Origin: Amoeboaphelidium protococcarum
Lineage: Eukaryota > Aphelidiomycota > Aphelidea
Reading direction: 5' to 3'
NCBI GenBank assembly: GCA_023515745.1
Contig: JALECJ010000258.1
Span: 1,926,501-1,990,500, forward strand
DNA length: 64,000 nt
Below the pieces are notes generated by a model. It searched no databases. It saw nothing but the letters and a program-made list of their open reading frames with translations, and was not told where the DNA came from. The translations under genes were made by a program, and so were the position numbers. Of the stretch, positions 12,290 to 22,264 are shown piece by piece; position 1 is the first letter of the stretch, and each line of letters begins with the position of its first letter.

Positions 12290-12416
12290 TTTCGTTTTTG
12301 AATGATTCTATATTGGATAAATCGATTAAGCAATCATCTATCTATACATATATTTCAATTCCATATCATCATCATGACACGCCTCTGAATAGCAAGTAGT
12401 GATGGAATACGCATTA

Positions 12417-14882
12417 TCACTTCATACCATTCTGAGCCTTAAATATATCCCATGCGAGATTGAGAGCACTGAACACTGACGCACAAATCAAATTCTCCTC
12501 TTCACTGACGTTTGGTAGTTTATCTGGATGCACTTTAGCAATAGCTTTCATGTACTTTATCTTCACTTGACTGGTAGTGACGAGTTCGGACATCTTTGGT
12601 GGAGTCCATTGGCCATTGTTAGACAAGATTTACGGATACGGGCGGAGAACTTGATCCAGCGTTGACAACAGAGCCCTGATATTCTATCCCTTACCATCCT
12701 TCCATTTCATTATGGCAGCATCCACGTTATCTCTCATCTCAAGCTGTGACTAGTTCATTGTCACCGACGTGGGCTATGATGTCTACTGAGTTTAATCGGC
12801 TGAGATAGTAGTAGTAGCAGTTGTAGTCTTCATGAAATCTGAAGTTTTCTAACTTTATCCACTCATATCTCCAAGGAAGGCCAAATCATTCATAATGTCA
12901 CTAGACTTATTACTTATAGGCTGAGATTGAGTAGGAGCACTGCTCTTTCCAGAAGACTGCTAAGATGATGATACAGTTCTAGCTATATTACTATTTACCG
13001 CCGGTGGTTGACCAATTCCCAGAGCTTAAGAACATCGTCTTATACCGTCTTAAATAGGCTTACTTACACCAGGCCCACCGTCACTCTGGCACACAGCCAT
13101 GCATAGTTGAAAAGTCTCCAATGATAGTTTGAACTTTTCCATATTCTCCAGGGCCGTCGCCTTCCGCAGTAAAGCTTTACTCTGAACATCTTTCAACTCC
13201 TTCTGCTTACTAGCATTATCTCCATACTGCATTTCATCCTTCAACAGGAGCAATACTTGGTCACAATCAGCCACGGCATCTTTGTATGTTCCATTCTTGA
13301 GTCTGCACGCGGCGCGATTATTATGCAATGACATTACCAACTACACCAAGTCTGGATAAGATAGAGTCCATTCAAACGTCTCTCTGTACTGAAGGAAATG
13401 ACTCAACGCCTTAGTGTACTGCTCTTCTGCGTCACCATACTGGCCTTGTTTGAAAGAGATGGTACCTTGATCCTTACACGAATTAGCAGCAGACATCATC
13501 TCAGCAACTCTAGAATCTGATAAATCGCCCGATTTAGGTAGGCGCTCTACAACCGGGCTTTTGAACACTTCAGCAGTCTATTTTGATTGTTTGGCAGCTT
13601 TCAACTCATGCAAATGATCATCACTGATATCGCCAGGCTATTATCGATACTAAATTGGCTCAGGCTAATCATCCAACTACTGACCACCATAATCATCTCC
13701 GACATCTTCCATACTACTACGTATGGTGGTCTGAAGTTTTTTGCTCTACTCATTTACAATCTCTTTAGCCTTTTAGAAGAGAGCACCACTTAGCACTTGT
13801 GCCTTGCCAACAAACTTGTTAAAATTGGCTTTATAATCCTTACCACCGCTGTTCTACTATTACTACTAGTCGGAAGATTACTACTACTACTACTACTACT
13901 GCTGATGTAATTGTCCAGTGACGATTAGAGTCATAGCCTCTTAAACATTATTATCAGATCTATCCAGAGCCTTTTTAGATTCTTCGACACCAAACCCCAA
14001 ATTGACCATCTTTGCAATAAGTTCATCTTGACTAACAGCGGGCGCCTTTTAAGCACCTGATGACTTCTTCGTCGCATTAGACAGATCCTGATTACGCTAA
14101 ATTGCATCATTTGGCTTATCGTTCAGCGATGGTTGTTATGAGATCTATACTTGTCTGGACTACTATGGTAAGGAAGGGGCAGGTTTGGACTACTGTAATG
14201 AGGAAGACACATCTGACGATCTGGCAGCAGGTTAGATGTTCTGAGCGCGAGGCTAACTTGAAAACAACCCAAACGTGTCATCATCATTAAGATTCTGCAC
14301 ACTCGGAGGAACCTTGTTCTTCTACTATTACTGAGAAGACTCATCAGCTTATTGAGTAGACGGCGATTACTTTTACGTTGTCAAAAAGGCATCGAAGTCC
14401 CAATTATTAGCATTACTACCAGACTGCTTCGTTGGCGATGCACTTTGGGAAGACTTGAAGGTGGTGGAGGAAGTGAGCTGGGACTATTAAGGTGCCTAGA
14501 ATTGCTACTACAAAGGCATAGATGTTAATTGTTAACTTTTAGCGTATTATTATTACTCTGCCAAAGTCATCTTGGACATGTCTTTACTATTGTTACTCTA
14601 TCGAGAATTCATGATACTGCCACTCATGAGATTAGCAAATGGATCAACTGACTAAGACTTATTAGGCATACCAGCATTGGATGGTGACGCACTTCTACTA
14701 CTCAGCGTTGACTATTACTGATTAGGCGCAGAAATCGGAGCAGACATGGCAGCCATTCTTGGTAGATGAGATTATTGTTAGCCACTTTACATTGAACTCT
14801 AAGTATTGGAAGAGTTCATCACTTTCTTGTTACTAGGATTCTGCGCTGGATTGCCCCAACTCAAATCAGCTAAATCATCCAT
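12417..14882 (-). CDS. SWA2: Auxilin-like J-domain protein with UBA and TPR domains (Swa2 type)
   Basis: Clathrin-uncoating cochaperone, 821 residues. The N-terminal 250 residues are low-complexity Ser/Gln with clathrin/adaptor-like short motifs (DLSWGN, NNWDFDAFL, DDTFGLF). A UBA domain follows (QDELIAKMVNLGFGVEESKK, then ALDRSDNNVQEAM). A TPR region starts near SCKDQGTISFKQGQYGDAEE and runs through NNRAACRLKNGTYKDAV. The C-terminal J domain has VKIKYMKAIAKVHPDKLP with the HPD tripeptide and ends ALNLAWDIFKAQNG. The order UBA-TPR-J matches yeast Swa2 rather than animal auxilin/GAK. It starts at ATG 14882 and stops at TGA 12417-12419. Confidence 0.9.
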
Positions 14883-15220
14883 ATTGTTATTATTATGTGT
14901 TGACTGTATTTACTTAAAGCAAGATACTAATTATGAACTAAAATATAGATGATTGTAAAAATTTGATGATTCAAACTTGATCGAATAATAATATTATTAT
15001 CAAGAATGAATGAACTGAATCGAAACTTGGCGATGTCAAGACAACTGGCTGTAAGATCACGTTGTTAAGTACGTACAACTGATTTGACACACGGTTTATT
15101 CATCATCGATTCACTGCACCTGTCTCAGAATGAATTTTGTTATAGTGGTATTGAGCTTGTAGTAATTAAGCTTCCACAATACCACATTCGATATGACACA
15201 CTCAAAATAAATGCATACAG
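14883..15220. other. Intergenic region without recognised feature
   Basis: These 338 AT-rich bp lie between the cyclin 3' end and the auxilin start, both on the minus strand. The auxilin promoter must lie here. No repeat or RNA was recognised. Confidence 0.4.
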
Positions 15221-16018
15221 TCATATAGGGGCAACTTTGTAAGAGCCAGGATTACAACTGTTCGAAGACGCGTCGAGTGTTAACGCTTTCAATTTCATCG
15301 TTACTTTAGTAGACGGCATCTTTTCTCTGTCAAAGTTGTGTTATCTACTCGCACTGTGTAGCATTACCAAATTTTACTCTTGCAGGCAGTGAAATGTGGT
15401 AGACACCAACTTTTGATCAAACTACAGCTTCTTGGATCCGAGTTGAGACGGAGCAGCTTTCATCAGTGACGTGGCATCACACACGAAACAGTCCAGCTCG
15501 TAACGTAAGAAGAACAGCCGATAATCTAGAGACTTCATCAATAGTCTTTCAAGATGGTTGAGTGTCTTTAATTTACTCATATTCTCTAGAGAGTATAGCA
15601 AATCATCCATGATGAGGTAGTCCAAATTGTTCAAGTAATCCGCCACCACTTGAGTCCAGACCTTGTTTGTGTAATTCTGATCATCCAACTACTTGTTTGC
15701 AATCATGAAGCAGCATATATACGCCTCTAACGGAGTTATATCATGTTTTGGTGCATTGGCAATCTACGGCAGACAGTATTGATTTTGAGAATAGCGATAA
15801 ACATAAGCCACGGCGAGCACGCTCTGTTGATATGGGAGACGCGTCAGTTTAGATGAGTGGAATATATAAGCAGATAGTACATCTATCTCGTGTAATACAG
15901 CTCTTTATTTCAGCTATTTTTCTGTTAATTTAGCCGAGTCCTGCTATTCCTGTTTCGCCTCTTCGTGCCTTGTTTCAATCTATTCCGGGCATCCATGCGC
16001 AATCTACGCGTCCGACAT
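15221..16018 (-). CDS. PHO80/PCL-type cyclin
   Basis: Predicted regulatory subunit of a cyclin-dependent kinase, 265 residues. The cyclin box runs from about residue 60: VLSAYIFHSSKLTRLPYQQ, LAVAYVYRYSQN, then ITPLEAYICCFMIANKQLDD. NYTNKVWTQVVADY, LNHLERLLMKSLDYRLFFLR and a tail of about 50 residues follow. The layout (LAxxYxxR, CLxxAxKxxDDxxYxNKxW, LExxFLxxLDFRL) is that of the PHO80/P-U cyclin family. It starts at ATG 16018, followed by a charged N-terminus, and stops at TGA 15221-15223. The partner kinase is not in the window. Confidence 0.8.
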
Positions 16019-16724
16019 CCCACGCAGAGCACTGGAAGCCTCCCTTATCTCAAACGGACTCGCCCCAGCTAACTTTCGTTAACAAATTGATATAGTACTG
16101 TCTCACGCCAGATCTAAGAGCGCGGATGTCTATACCTGAGGTTTATCCTAGGTGCTTAGTCCACCACTTTAAGTAGGTGCTAAATGCACAGAATGTCGAT
16201 ACATAGAGCGAAGGCCATACCAATCGTATACCGATTGACACGAGGAGTTCCAATCCCCTATGCGAAGAGGTGACTATCACTTACCAACCGTCATTCGATT
16301 GGACCATGCCTCTCTCGCGCACTCACTTCTAGTAATAGAGTACATAGCGACAAAATAGCAACATTGGAGGGGACCAAATGGACCAGAGCTGAGAAAATTA
16401 CTTGCACTGTAAATTCATCTACACGTAAGGTATATTAATGCATCTGCTTCTGCGTAAAAAGTATATCACCGTTAGTAAGATAGTAAAATATGTCTCCATC
16501 CATTCTTTCATAGCAATATGTCCAGTAAAGACTAGTCAAATGTCAGCCTTCGCAGCAATATTAAGGAAAAAGAGCTGCAGTTACTGCGGTTGAATAATCA
16601 GTGCATCAGAATGAACGCAACCACGTCATCGCGTCGTTATTGCACATTTTGACTCAACCGTTCTCTGTAAGTGATTGGCTTAATGCTTTAACTTTCGGTT
16701 ACAGTAAAGCCTCAATTAGTTAAA
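16019..16724. other. Intergenic region without recognised feature
   Basis: These 706 bp separate the divergent cyclin and a small basic-protein gene. Several stretches are open in one or another frame but none shows family motifs. tRNA-like arms were looked for and not found. Confidence 0.4.
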
Positions 16725-17099
16725 ATGCCTAAGTCAGCAAAGCAAACAAAGAAGTAACGACAGAAGGCTGCCAAGGCCAAGATTAAGAAGACTTTGTAAA
16801 AGAGCCATGCGCCACGCTCTTTGATTCCGCCCCCGGAGCCTCTGCTGGAGTCGGTGGGTTTATGCTTGGAGAACTTTGGCCCAACAGACGATCGAGCTGC
16901 TGAGGACTTGGCGACTCTGTTGGTCGGTGAGGTCCCAAGGTCATAGTATGGAAATGCCGATTTCGTATGGAAGGTGATTGAAGACTTGGGCCTTATTGAG
17001 TCATTCCAGACCAATAAACCCCCTTTGGATATACCTCCAGAGAATTCAAAGTTCTTTGTCGTCGAATCTAGTTCTATGACTCTGCGTAAAAAGAAATGA
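16725..17099 (+). CDS. Small protein of unknown function with basic N-terminus
   Basis: A protein of 124 residues that begins MPKSAKQTKKQRQKAAKAKI, a Lys/Gln-rich, probably RNA-binding or nucleolar-targeting segment. A folded-looking, more acidic region follows with EPLLESVGLCLENFG and FVWKVIEDLGLIESF, ending in RKKK. ATG 16725 and TGA 17097-17099 define a clean frame containing three TAA/TAG Gln codons. No family was recognised; a ribosome-assembly or translation-associated role is only a guess from composition. Confidence 0.6.
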
Positions 17100-17319
17100 C
17101 TGGCGTGTTGGTGTATCGTAGAGATGTGAATTGCAGGCCTGTGGATTTAGTCTTGCGTAACATCGTATAAAATCTGTGAGTGAAAATAGCAGTGATGAAA
17201 TATAATGCTCTCGGCTTCATTGTATTACTATATTGTCTTGCGATTTGATCTTTTACTTGGGTTTTAACTGCACCGATTTGTAACATTATGCACGATACTT
17301 GATCCCATTTGACTCCTTG

Positions 17320-17911
17320 TCACCAGAAACTTCGCATCTTCGTGTTATAATTATTAAAGATTGTCTTAGATGGCTCCCTCTCAAACAAGTGCTATGTATG
17401 AGGATCCGCCATTGCTAGCCTTCTTGCCACATTGTCAAGCTTCTTTCCTTGTAATGTTGTTCGCCTTTACAGCAATGACTTCATCTCACAAAAGTTGGTT
17501 TTAGTGACGAATAAGCGATGGACATCATTGTCATACTTTCTCATTTTGTCGAGCTCTTCAACAAGAATACTATCCAAGTCATCAGCATCTGATTTTACAA
17601 GTCTTCTGGTGAAAGCCTTGATTTTGACTGGAAATACATCGATCTGCTCTAGTGCCAGACTTCCTATGAAATCGCCAACAGTGGTGGATATATGCTCTTT
17701 TAGCTGCTAGTATTCTTGCAAGGTAATGCTCTTCTCTTTTGCGTAAGTATGCACCTGCTCTCTCACTATCGTTGACAAGGAGTCGTCACCCCAGTCTCTT
17801 CTCGTGTTTATCCATTGTCGCATTGAGCGACTTATGTCCTCTCCTTGCTAGATCGGCTACAAATAGATTGTATAGTCACTGTAATTTAAGGATATATTGT
17901 ACATACCTCAT
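17320..17911 (-). CDS. Unknown alpha-helical protein, possible 28-nt intron
   Basis: The body reads MRQWINTRRDWGDDSLSTIV, YAKEKSITLQEYQQLKEHIS, FPVKIKAFTRRLVKSDADDL and continues to TGA 17320-17322. It is helical and charged, with no recognised domain. The start is uncertain. A 5-nt first exon (ATGAG, 17911-17907) followed by GTATGT and ending TTACAG at 17879 joins in frame to AGT GAC TAT, giving 187 residues. Alternatively, an ATG at 17904 lies in the same frame without splicing. The GTATGT donor at a start codon supports splicing. It converges with the small basic-protein gene. Confidence 0.6.
17879..17906 (-). other. Candidate 28-nt spliceosomal intron
   Basis: On the minus strand the segment begins GTATGT and ends TTACAG, 28 nt in all. 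Removing it fuses ATGAG to the long downstream frame. A read-through start at 17904 is possible instead, so only transcript data can decide. Confidence 0.4.
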
Positions 17912-18433
17912 TGTTCTATTCTGCATTGTCTGACATTATTCTCAATTGTATATAGTTTGATTTGCGCAGGGCATGCGACTGCTATGAATTACTCGCTGTC
18001 CATTCCATAATGCATCATAATGCCTTACCAGTCGCATCGCACTAATAAGTCACTGTCATAGGTGAAGAATGTGGACGTCAACGCGTTTGTCCTATACTGA
18101 TGGCATGAAATGACTAATCAAGCTGGTGTGTATAATAACATACTGTAGCTGGAATGGCGTAAACATTTGTACTTAAGTCTTTAAATAATCATAACGCTTG
18201 GTTCGGTGGCGAGGAAACTTTGAACTGCTTTAGATGCTCTACCATTTGTGTCAGAATTTCAGTGTTGCATCTAATAATTTCAGGTGAAGATGAGTAATGA
18301 GTAAGATGGTGCGAGATGTATTTTAGCTGAATATAACATGCTGTCTTTTTTGTCATTACACGGTAAATTCCCTTGAACTGATGGAAATAGTAAAAAAGCT
18401 GTATTCAAAATATTGAGAACTGAGTATATTTTA
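17912..18433. other. Region 3' of the Fanzor gene; candidate guide-RNA or element-end region
   Basis: These 522 bp lie directly downstream of the Fanzor stop. In TnpB and Fanzor loci the guide RNA usually overlaps or follows the 3' end of the protein gene and runs to the element end. A 9-bp inverted repeat (ATGCGACTG at 17973-17981 and CAGTCGCAT at 18029-18037) could form a stem or mark an end. No protein gene was recognised. Confidence 0.35.
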
Positions 18434-20428
18434 TCACTAATTAATAAAATGCTATGGGAAAGTGCCCCCATGCATCATCATATACAGCCCAATATATAAA
18501 ATATTGACGGCTGCATTGCTATCGCCGTTCATCTGATGATTAGGATCTCTCATGCAGACGAACTTGTCCTGTGGACGGCGATACCTCGTGCCAAAGCTGT
18601 GGCAAGCACAGCATCTTGAACTTGTCCACGGCTCAGGTGTCACCACCACCGTGGCATATTTATTCAAGATGTACCTCAGCTGCACGAGGGGGGGCACTCT
18701 CTTCCTACCGAATCCAGCAAACCCAAATTCTCCGCCTCTGCCAAAAAAAATAATGAACTAATATCGCCTCGTTTCATCCAACTATTCGAGTCCTAACAGC
18801 CGCTTAACAGCATTCTACAGCACAGCACGACGATGTTCCCAGTATTCAAACTAAATCTTCCTAGCATCGCCGCTCAGTACGCGAACAATAGCGACAGATG
18901 ACAACTGCAAATAGGTGACGCAGTATTATTGCAGACTGACAAGATCAGACGTCTTATTAGTAACACCGATGGGCAGAGAAATCAACGGAGGGGTTCTCCG
19001 AGTAGCTTGATGTTGGCCCAAATCAGATTCGGTTGCAAATTTGAGCTATCTGCGACTATTTAACAAACAGAATTCATCAAGAGGGGAGATGTTGCCATTC
19101 ATATGAGAAAAAAACGCCATCTATATCGCCTTGTTTATTCCAGGGTCTATAGCTCCAAACACCGTATTGGTATCTCGTCTAAGATTAGAGAAGCTTTCAT
19201 CATTTAAAAATGACCAATCAACATGAGGCACGTCTTCCTGTAAATCTTACTCGACGTCTTCTTCTTCAATTTCCAGCTCATCCGCGTCTACATCATCTTC
19301 ATCTGCGTCTTCCGCATCCTACTCATCTAAAAAGTATTCTAACGCCACTTAGGCTTCTGCAGCTAAAGGGGCAGCAACACCGTGGGAATATACCAGAAAA
19401 CTAACAGAGTACAAATCAGTAGTTATAGATCCAGCAAATTATTACTTAAACGAATCTGTATTAAAGCAGCTCTAAATCCATTCCTCCTGGGCCAATAGAG
19501 GATGCTACTGCTGGTTACTAAACATCTGATTGGTCAAGAATATATGAGCAGCTTTAACTTTATACTAGGGAATTAATTATAGAATCTTGATAGGAACCAT
19601 GCTGGAATCCTTAAGCTCTTCAAGGTGCTTTTGCAAGCAAAACATCACCACCAAAAACTCATCAAATGTCTCGTCTGTAATCCGCTTCAAATGACCATGA
19701 TTATTATAAAGATCGCCAACATATACTTTAGCAAGTAATTCCAAAGAGACAACACGACGGTGGAAATCTCTTTTGGCCTACAATGATGGGTCACCTTTCA
19801 TACATGGATAGACTGATTGTGCATTAATCGTTTAATTCTAATGATTTATTACTTGATCAACCAACTTTTTCACCAGAGACTTCATATAGAAATTGTCAAA
19901 CTAGCAATCTACTTTGAGATGAGATATAAAGAAATTGGCCAGGTGCAGTGAAAAGTTGACTTTGACATATGTCTTTAGATTTTTATAAAACTCCTTAGCA
20001 ATCTCTCGATAACTCAAGCTTAGCAGCTGATTGTCTAAAGGTTCAAAATCAGTTTACTCCAATACTTATACAGCAAATTCTCTCAGAGCCTTATTAATTT
20101 CTATATACTCTAATGCAGAATCGAGGAACTCCAATTTACCACCAGCGCCACTAAAAGGCCTCATTATCCGGTCCATCATGCTGTCATTAAAATGCATAAA
20201 TGTCAAATCTATCGCTTCACCTGTGCGGCCATCTCGGACTCTACGCTAAAACTTTTCATAGACACCAGAATTATTACATCTCAGAACAATATAGTACTGC
20301 ACAAACATTGAGGCCACTACTCTGAATTGTATAGAGTCCGCATGTAGCTTCTCCAAGGCAAGACGCGTGTCCACATCACCTTTCCAAACATCGGCAAATT
20401 TTAATTTTACACTGGTGAACTATTCCAT
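18434..20428 (-). CDS. Fanzor: eukaryotic TnpB-like RNA-guided nuclease
   Basis: Intact 664-residue member of the Fanzor/TnpB (OrfB) family. The N-terminal 330 residues are helical, followed by an acidic tract at about 365-395. RuvC-I is VFGAIDPGINK with D428. A Fanzor-like block FIIFFGRGGEFG lies at about 558-569, then VVVTPEPWTSSRCCACH with E599 and a zinc ribbon (C606/C607, C609, later C and H). RuvC-III is GDSNAAVNI with D636. The placement of a Glu just before TSxxC is typical of Fanzors, whose RuvC-II glutamate is relocated. It starts at ATG 20428 and stops at TGA 18434-18436, with many TAA/TAG Gln codons throughout. Fanzors are known to make RNA-guided DNA cuts; activity here is inferred. 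Confidence 0.86.
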
Positions 20429-20516
20429 GATAATGAATAAACTAGAATATCTTAAAATGTTTTTTCTAACACTATATTATGTATAATATCGATAGGCAGT
20501 ATGCGCAACTGTAAAA

Positions 20517-20840
20517 ATGACTAATTTTATGAAAACAATATCATGTGATTACAAGAATGAAAGGCGCAGCAAGAGAAACCTTGTACCGACACCGTGGGTA
20601 AGACTAATCACGAGACGCGACAGAAAAACTCTGTCAAGTCTGCCAATTGGCAGTTTACCAATGGAGTTGGAGAAGTCCGGATGTTTGAAAGCTATTAATC
20701 TACCATACATCGATGAATTTTTCAAAAGTAGACTCTGCCAGCAATTGAGCCACGGCTGCCTTTAGTGGTTGAAGATGATGTCGAGCCAACTAACTGCCTT
20801 GGATGATTTTTGTAGTCTTGAATTCCCTCATTTTACCTGA
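20517..20840 (+). CDS. Small unknown protein beside Fanzor
   Basis: An open frame of 107 residues from ATG 20517 to TGA 20838-20840, divergent from Fanzor with 88 bp between starts and ending 19 bp before the left inverted repeat. The N-terminal half is basic (KNERRSKRNLVPTPWVRL, ITRRDRKTL); the rest is mixed, with ELEKSGCLKAINLPYIDEFF. No family was recognised. It may be an accessory gene of the Fanzor element, a fragment, or chance, since frames of this length occur by chance with a single stop codon. Confidence 0.4.
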
Positions 20841-20859
20841 TCCTATTCCTAAGGTAGCC

Positions 20860-20898
20860 TAGTAATTTTTTACTTTAGTTATTTCTATTTATAGCCTT
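20860..20898 (+). repeat. Left inverted repeat (39 bp)
   Basis: Starts TAGTAATTTTTTACTTTAG and ends TTTATAGCCTT. It is the exact reverse complement of 26504-26542. Similarity continues weakly inward (CAATTA..ATATC on both sides). Confidence 0.9.
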
Positions 20899-21214
20899 TC
20901 ATCATCAATTACATATCAACTATATAAAAAGATTTTGTACCACTAAAAAAATGAAAAGTTACCGAATCAGGCTCGGAAATTTCCAAATCAGGAGTACATT
21001 TTACTAAACGCGGCACTAAACAAATTACATATATTGACAACAAATCGCATCAAAGTATTGAGATACTAAATCAGACTACCACAATTTAACTAAATATAGA
21101 GCAACCACTATAAAAGCGCAACTATCATATACTCCACTTTCTTCCTCACATCGATCAGTCAAAGTTGAAAATCTAAAATCAGATCAACTAAATCAATAAG
21201 CACCGCTGTTTCAA

Positions 21215-21967
21215 ATGTTAATCTTTAGTGGCATTGTTGGCATTCAGACTGTGGCTAAGTCCAAGAATAATGATCCTAAATCTCAATATGAATATGGGTT
21301 CCCATTGGTATGTTCGGCATACACATTTGCTTTCAACAAACCTGATACTGAGCTATCATTGTCTATCTGGCCTAAGGATGACGTGTCTGGAAGAGACTTT
21401 TGCGTGTACACTCCTGAGGTTGGTGGATTGTACTAGATCTCTGGAGAACTAATCCATAGGAATGGACACCTAATGATTAACGTGACTCAGTGTTATCCTG
21501 TGGACACTCAGTTTGAAAGCTTTGCTCCTGCAGCTGTAGTCACCTTGATGGGTGCTATCAGTAAGTGCGATCATGGCAAGGTTGTTGTTGGTGTCTCTGT
21601 TTATCAGTTTGACAAGGAAGTCCAGGTGACTTGCAAATACATTGCCAGAAGGTACGAAGGACTGACTTCATCCAAGGGGTTCAAACCAAAGCGCGTTTTG
21701 AACGTGTCAGGGTAGTTGGAATCTTGGAACGGTCATGAAATTAGCCTGGATGGTTGTAGTCTGTTCGTGGAACCGCCAAAGAAGATTGAGGACGTAGTGA
21801 ATACTGCAAGCAGCAATGTGCAGTCGTCATCAAGATCTACTGGATTGGCCTGGCTTACTACACCAAATAGTAAGCAAAAGGGTAATTAATCTGACGACGA
21901 TCAGTCTGATGATGAAGAGCCCAAGAATGAAACTGCAAAGAAAAGGGGGAAGAGAGCGAGAAAATGA
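21215..21967 (+). CDS. Helitron-associated beta-rich protein, possibly OB-fold ssDNA-binding
   Basis: A 250-residue protein inside the inverted-repeat element, 300 bp upstream of the helicase gene and co-oriented. The first 180 residues are beta-rich: SGIVGIQTVAKSK, GLYQISGELIHRNGHLMINV, VVTLMGAISK and GKVVVGVSVYQFDKEVQVTC. These alternating strands look like one or two OB folds. The C-terminus is acidic then basic (SDDDQSDDEEP, KKRGKRARK). Some Helitrons carry RPA-like ssDNA-binding proteins, so such a role is plausible, but no diagnostic motif was matched. It starts at ATG 21215 (upstream frame closed by TGAs) and stops at TGA 21965-21967. Confidence 0.6.
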
Positions 21968-22264
21968 AATGAACATGGGAAACAATGAGGTAGTAATGAA
22001 TGAATGAATGAATGAAATTTGAATAATACTATACAATTTAAGTCTTTTAACTTTGTTAGCTATGCATTCAAAAGTTAAATTTACTTTGCAATTTAAGTGC
22101 CAAGACATGTCTAAAAATAAACTTCAACAAACAGATTAAAAATAGCTCATACTATCACCGAAATCAAACAACAGTACATCAACTAAAATATTTTACAGTT
22201 GATGGTAAAAGTTCAGATTTAGACATATAAATATTAAAAGATTAGTCAAAAAGCTTTAATAGTG

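Noticed and set aside
16190-16300. tRNA-like segment with a TTCCAATC loop
   Set aside because: The flanking arms do not pair and no acceptor stem or anticodon arm fits.
18434-20428. Bacterial IS605 TnpB contamination
   Set aside because: The gene carries many TAA/TAG Gln codons, has the Fanzor-type relocated Glu, and lies between eukaryotic genes with no IS200 partner or bacterial ends.
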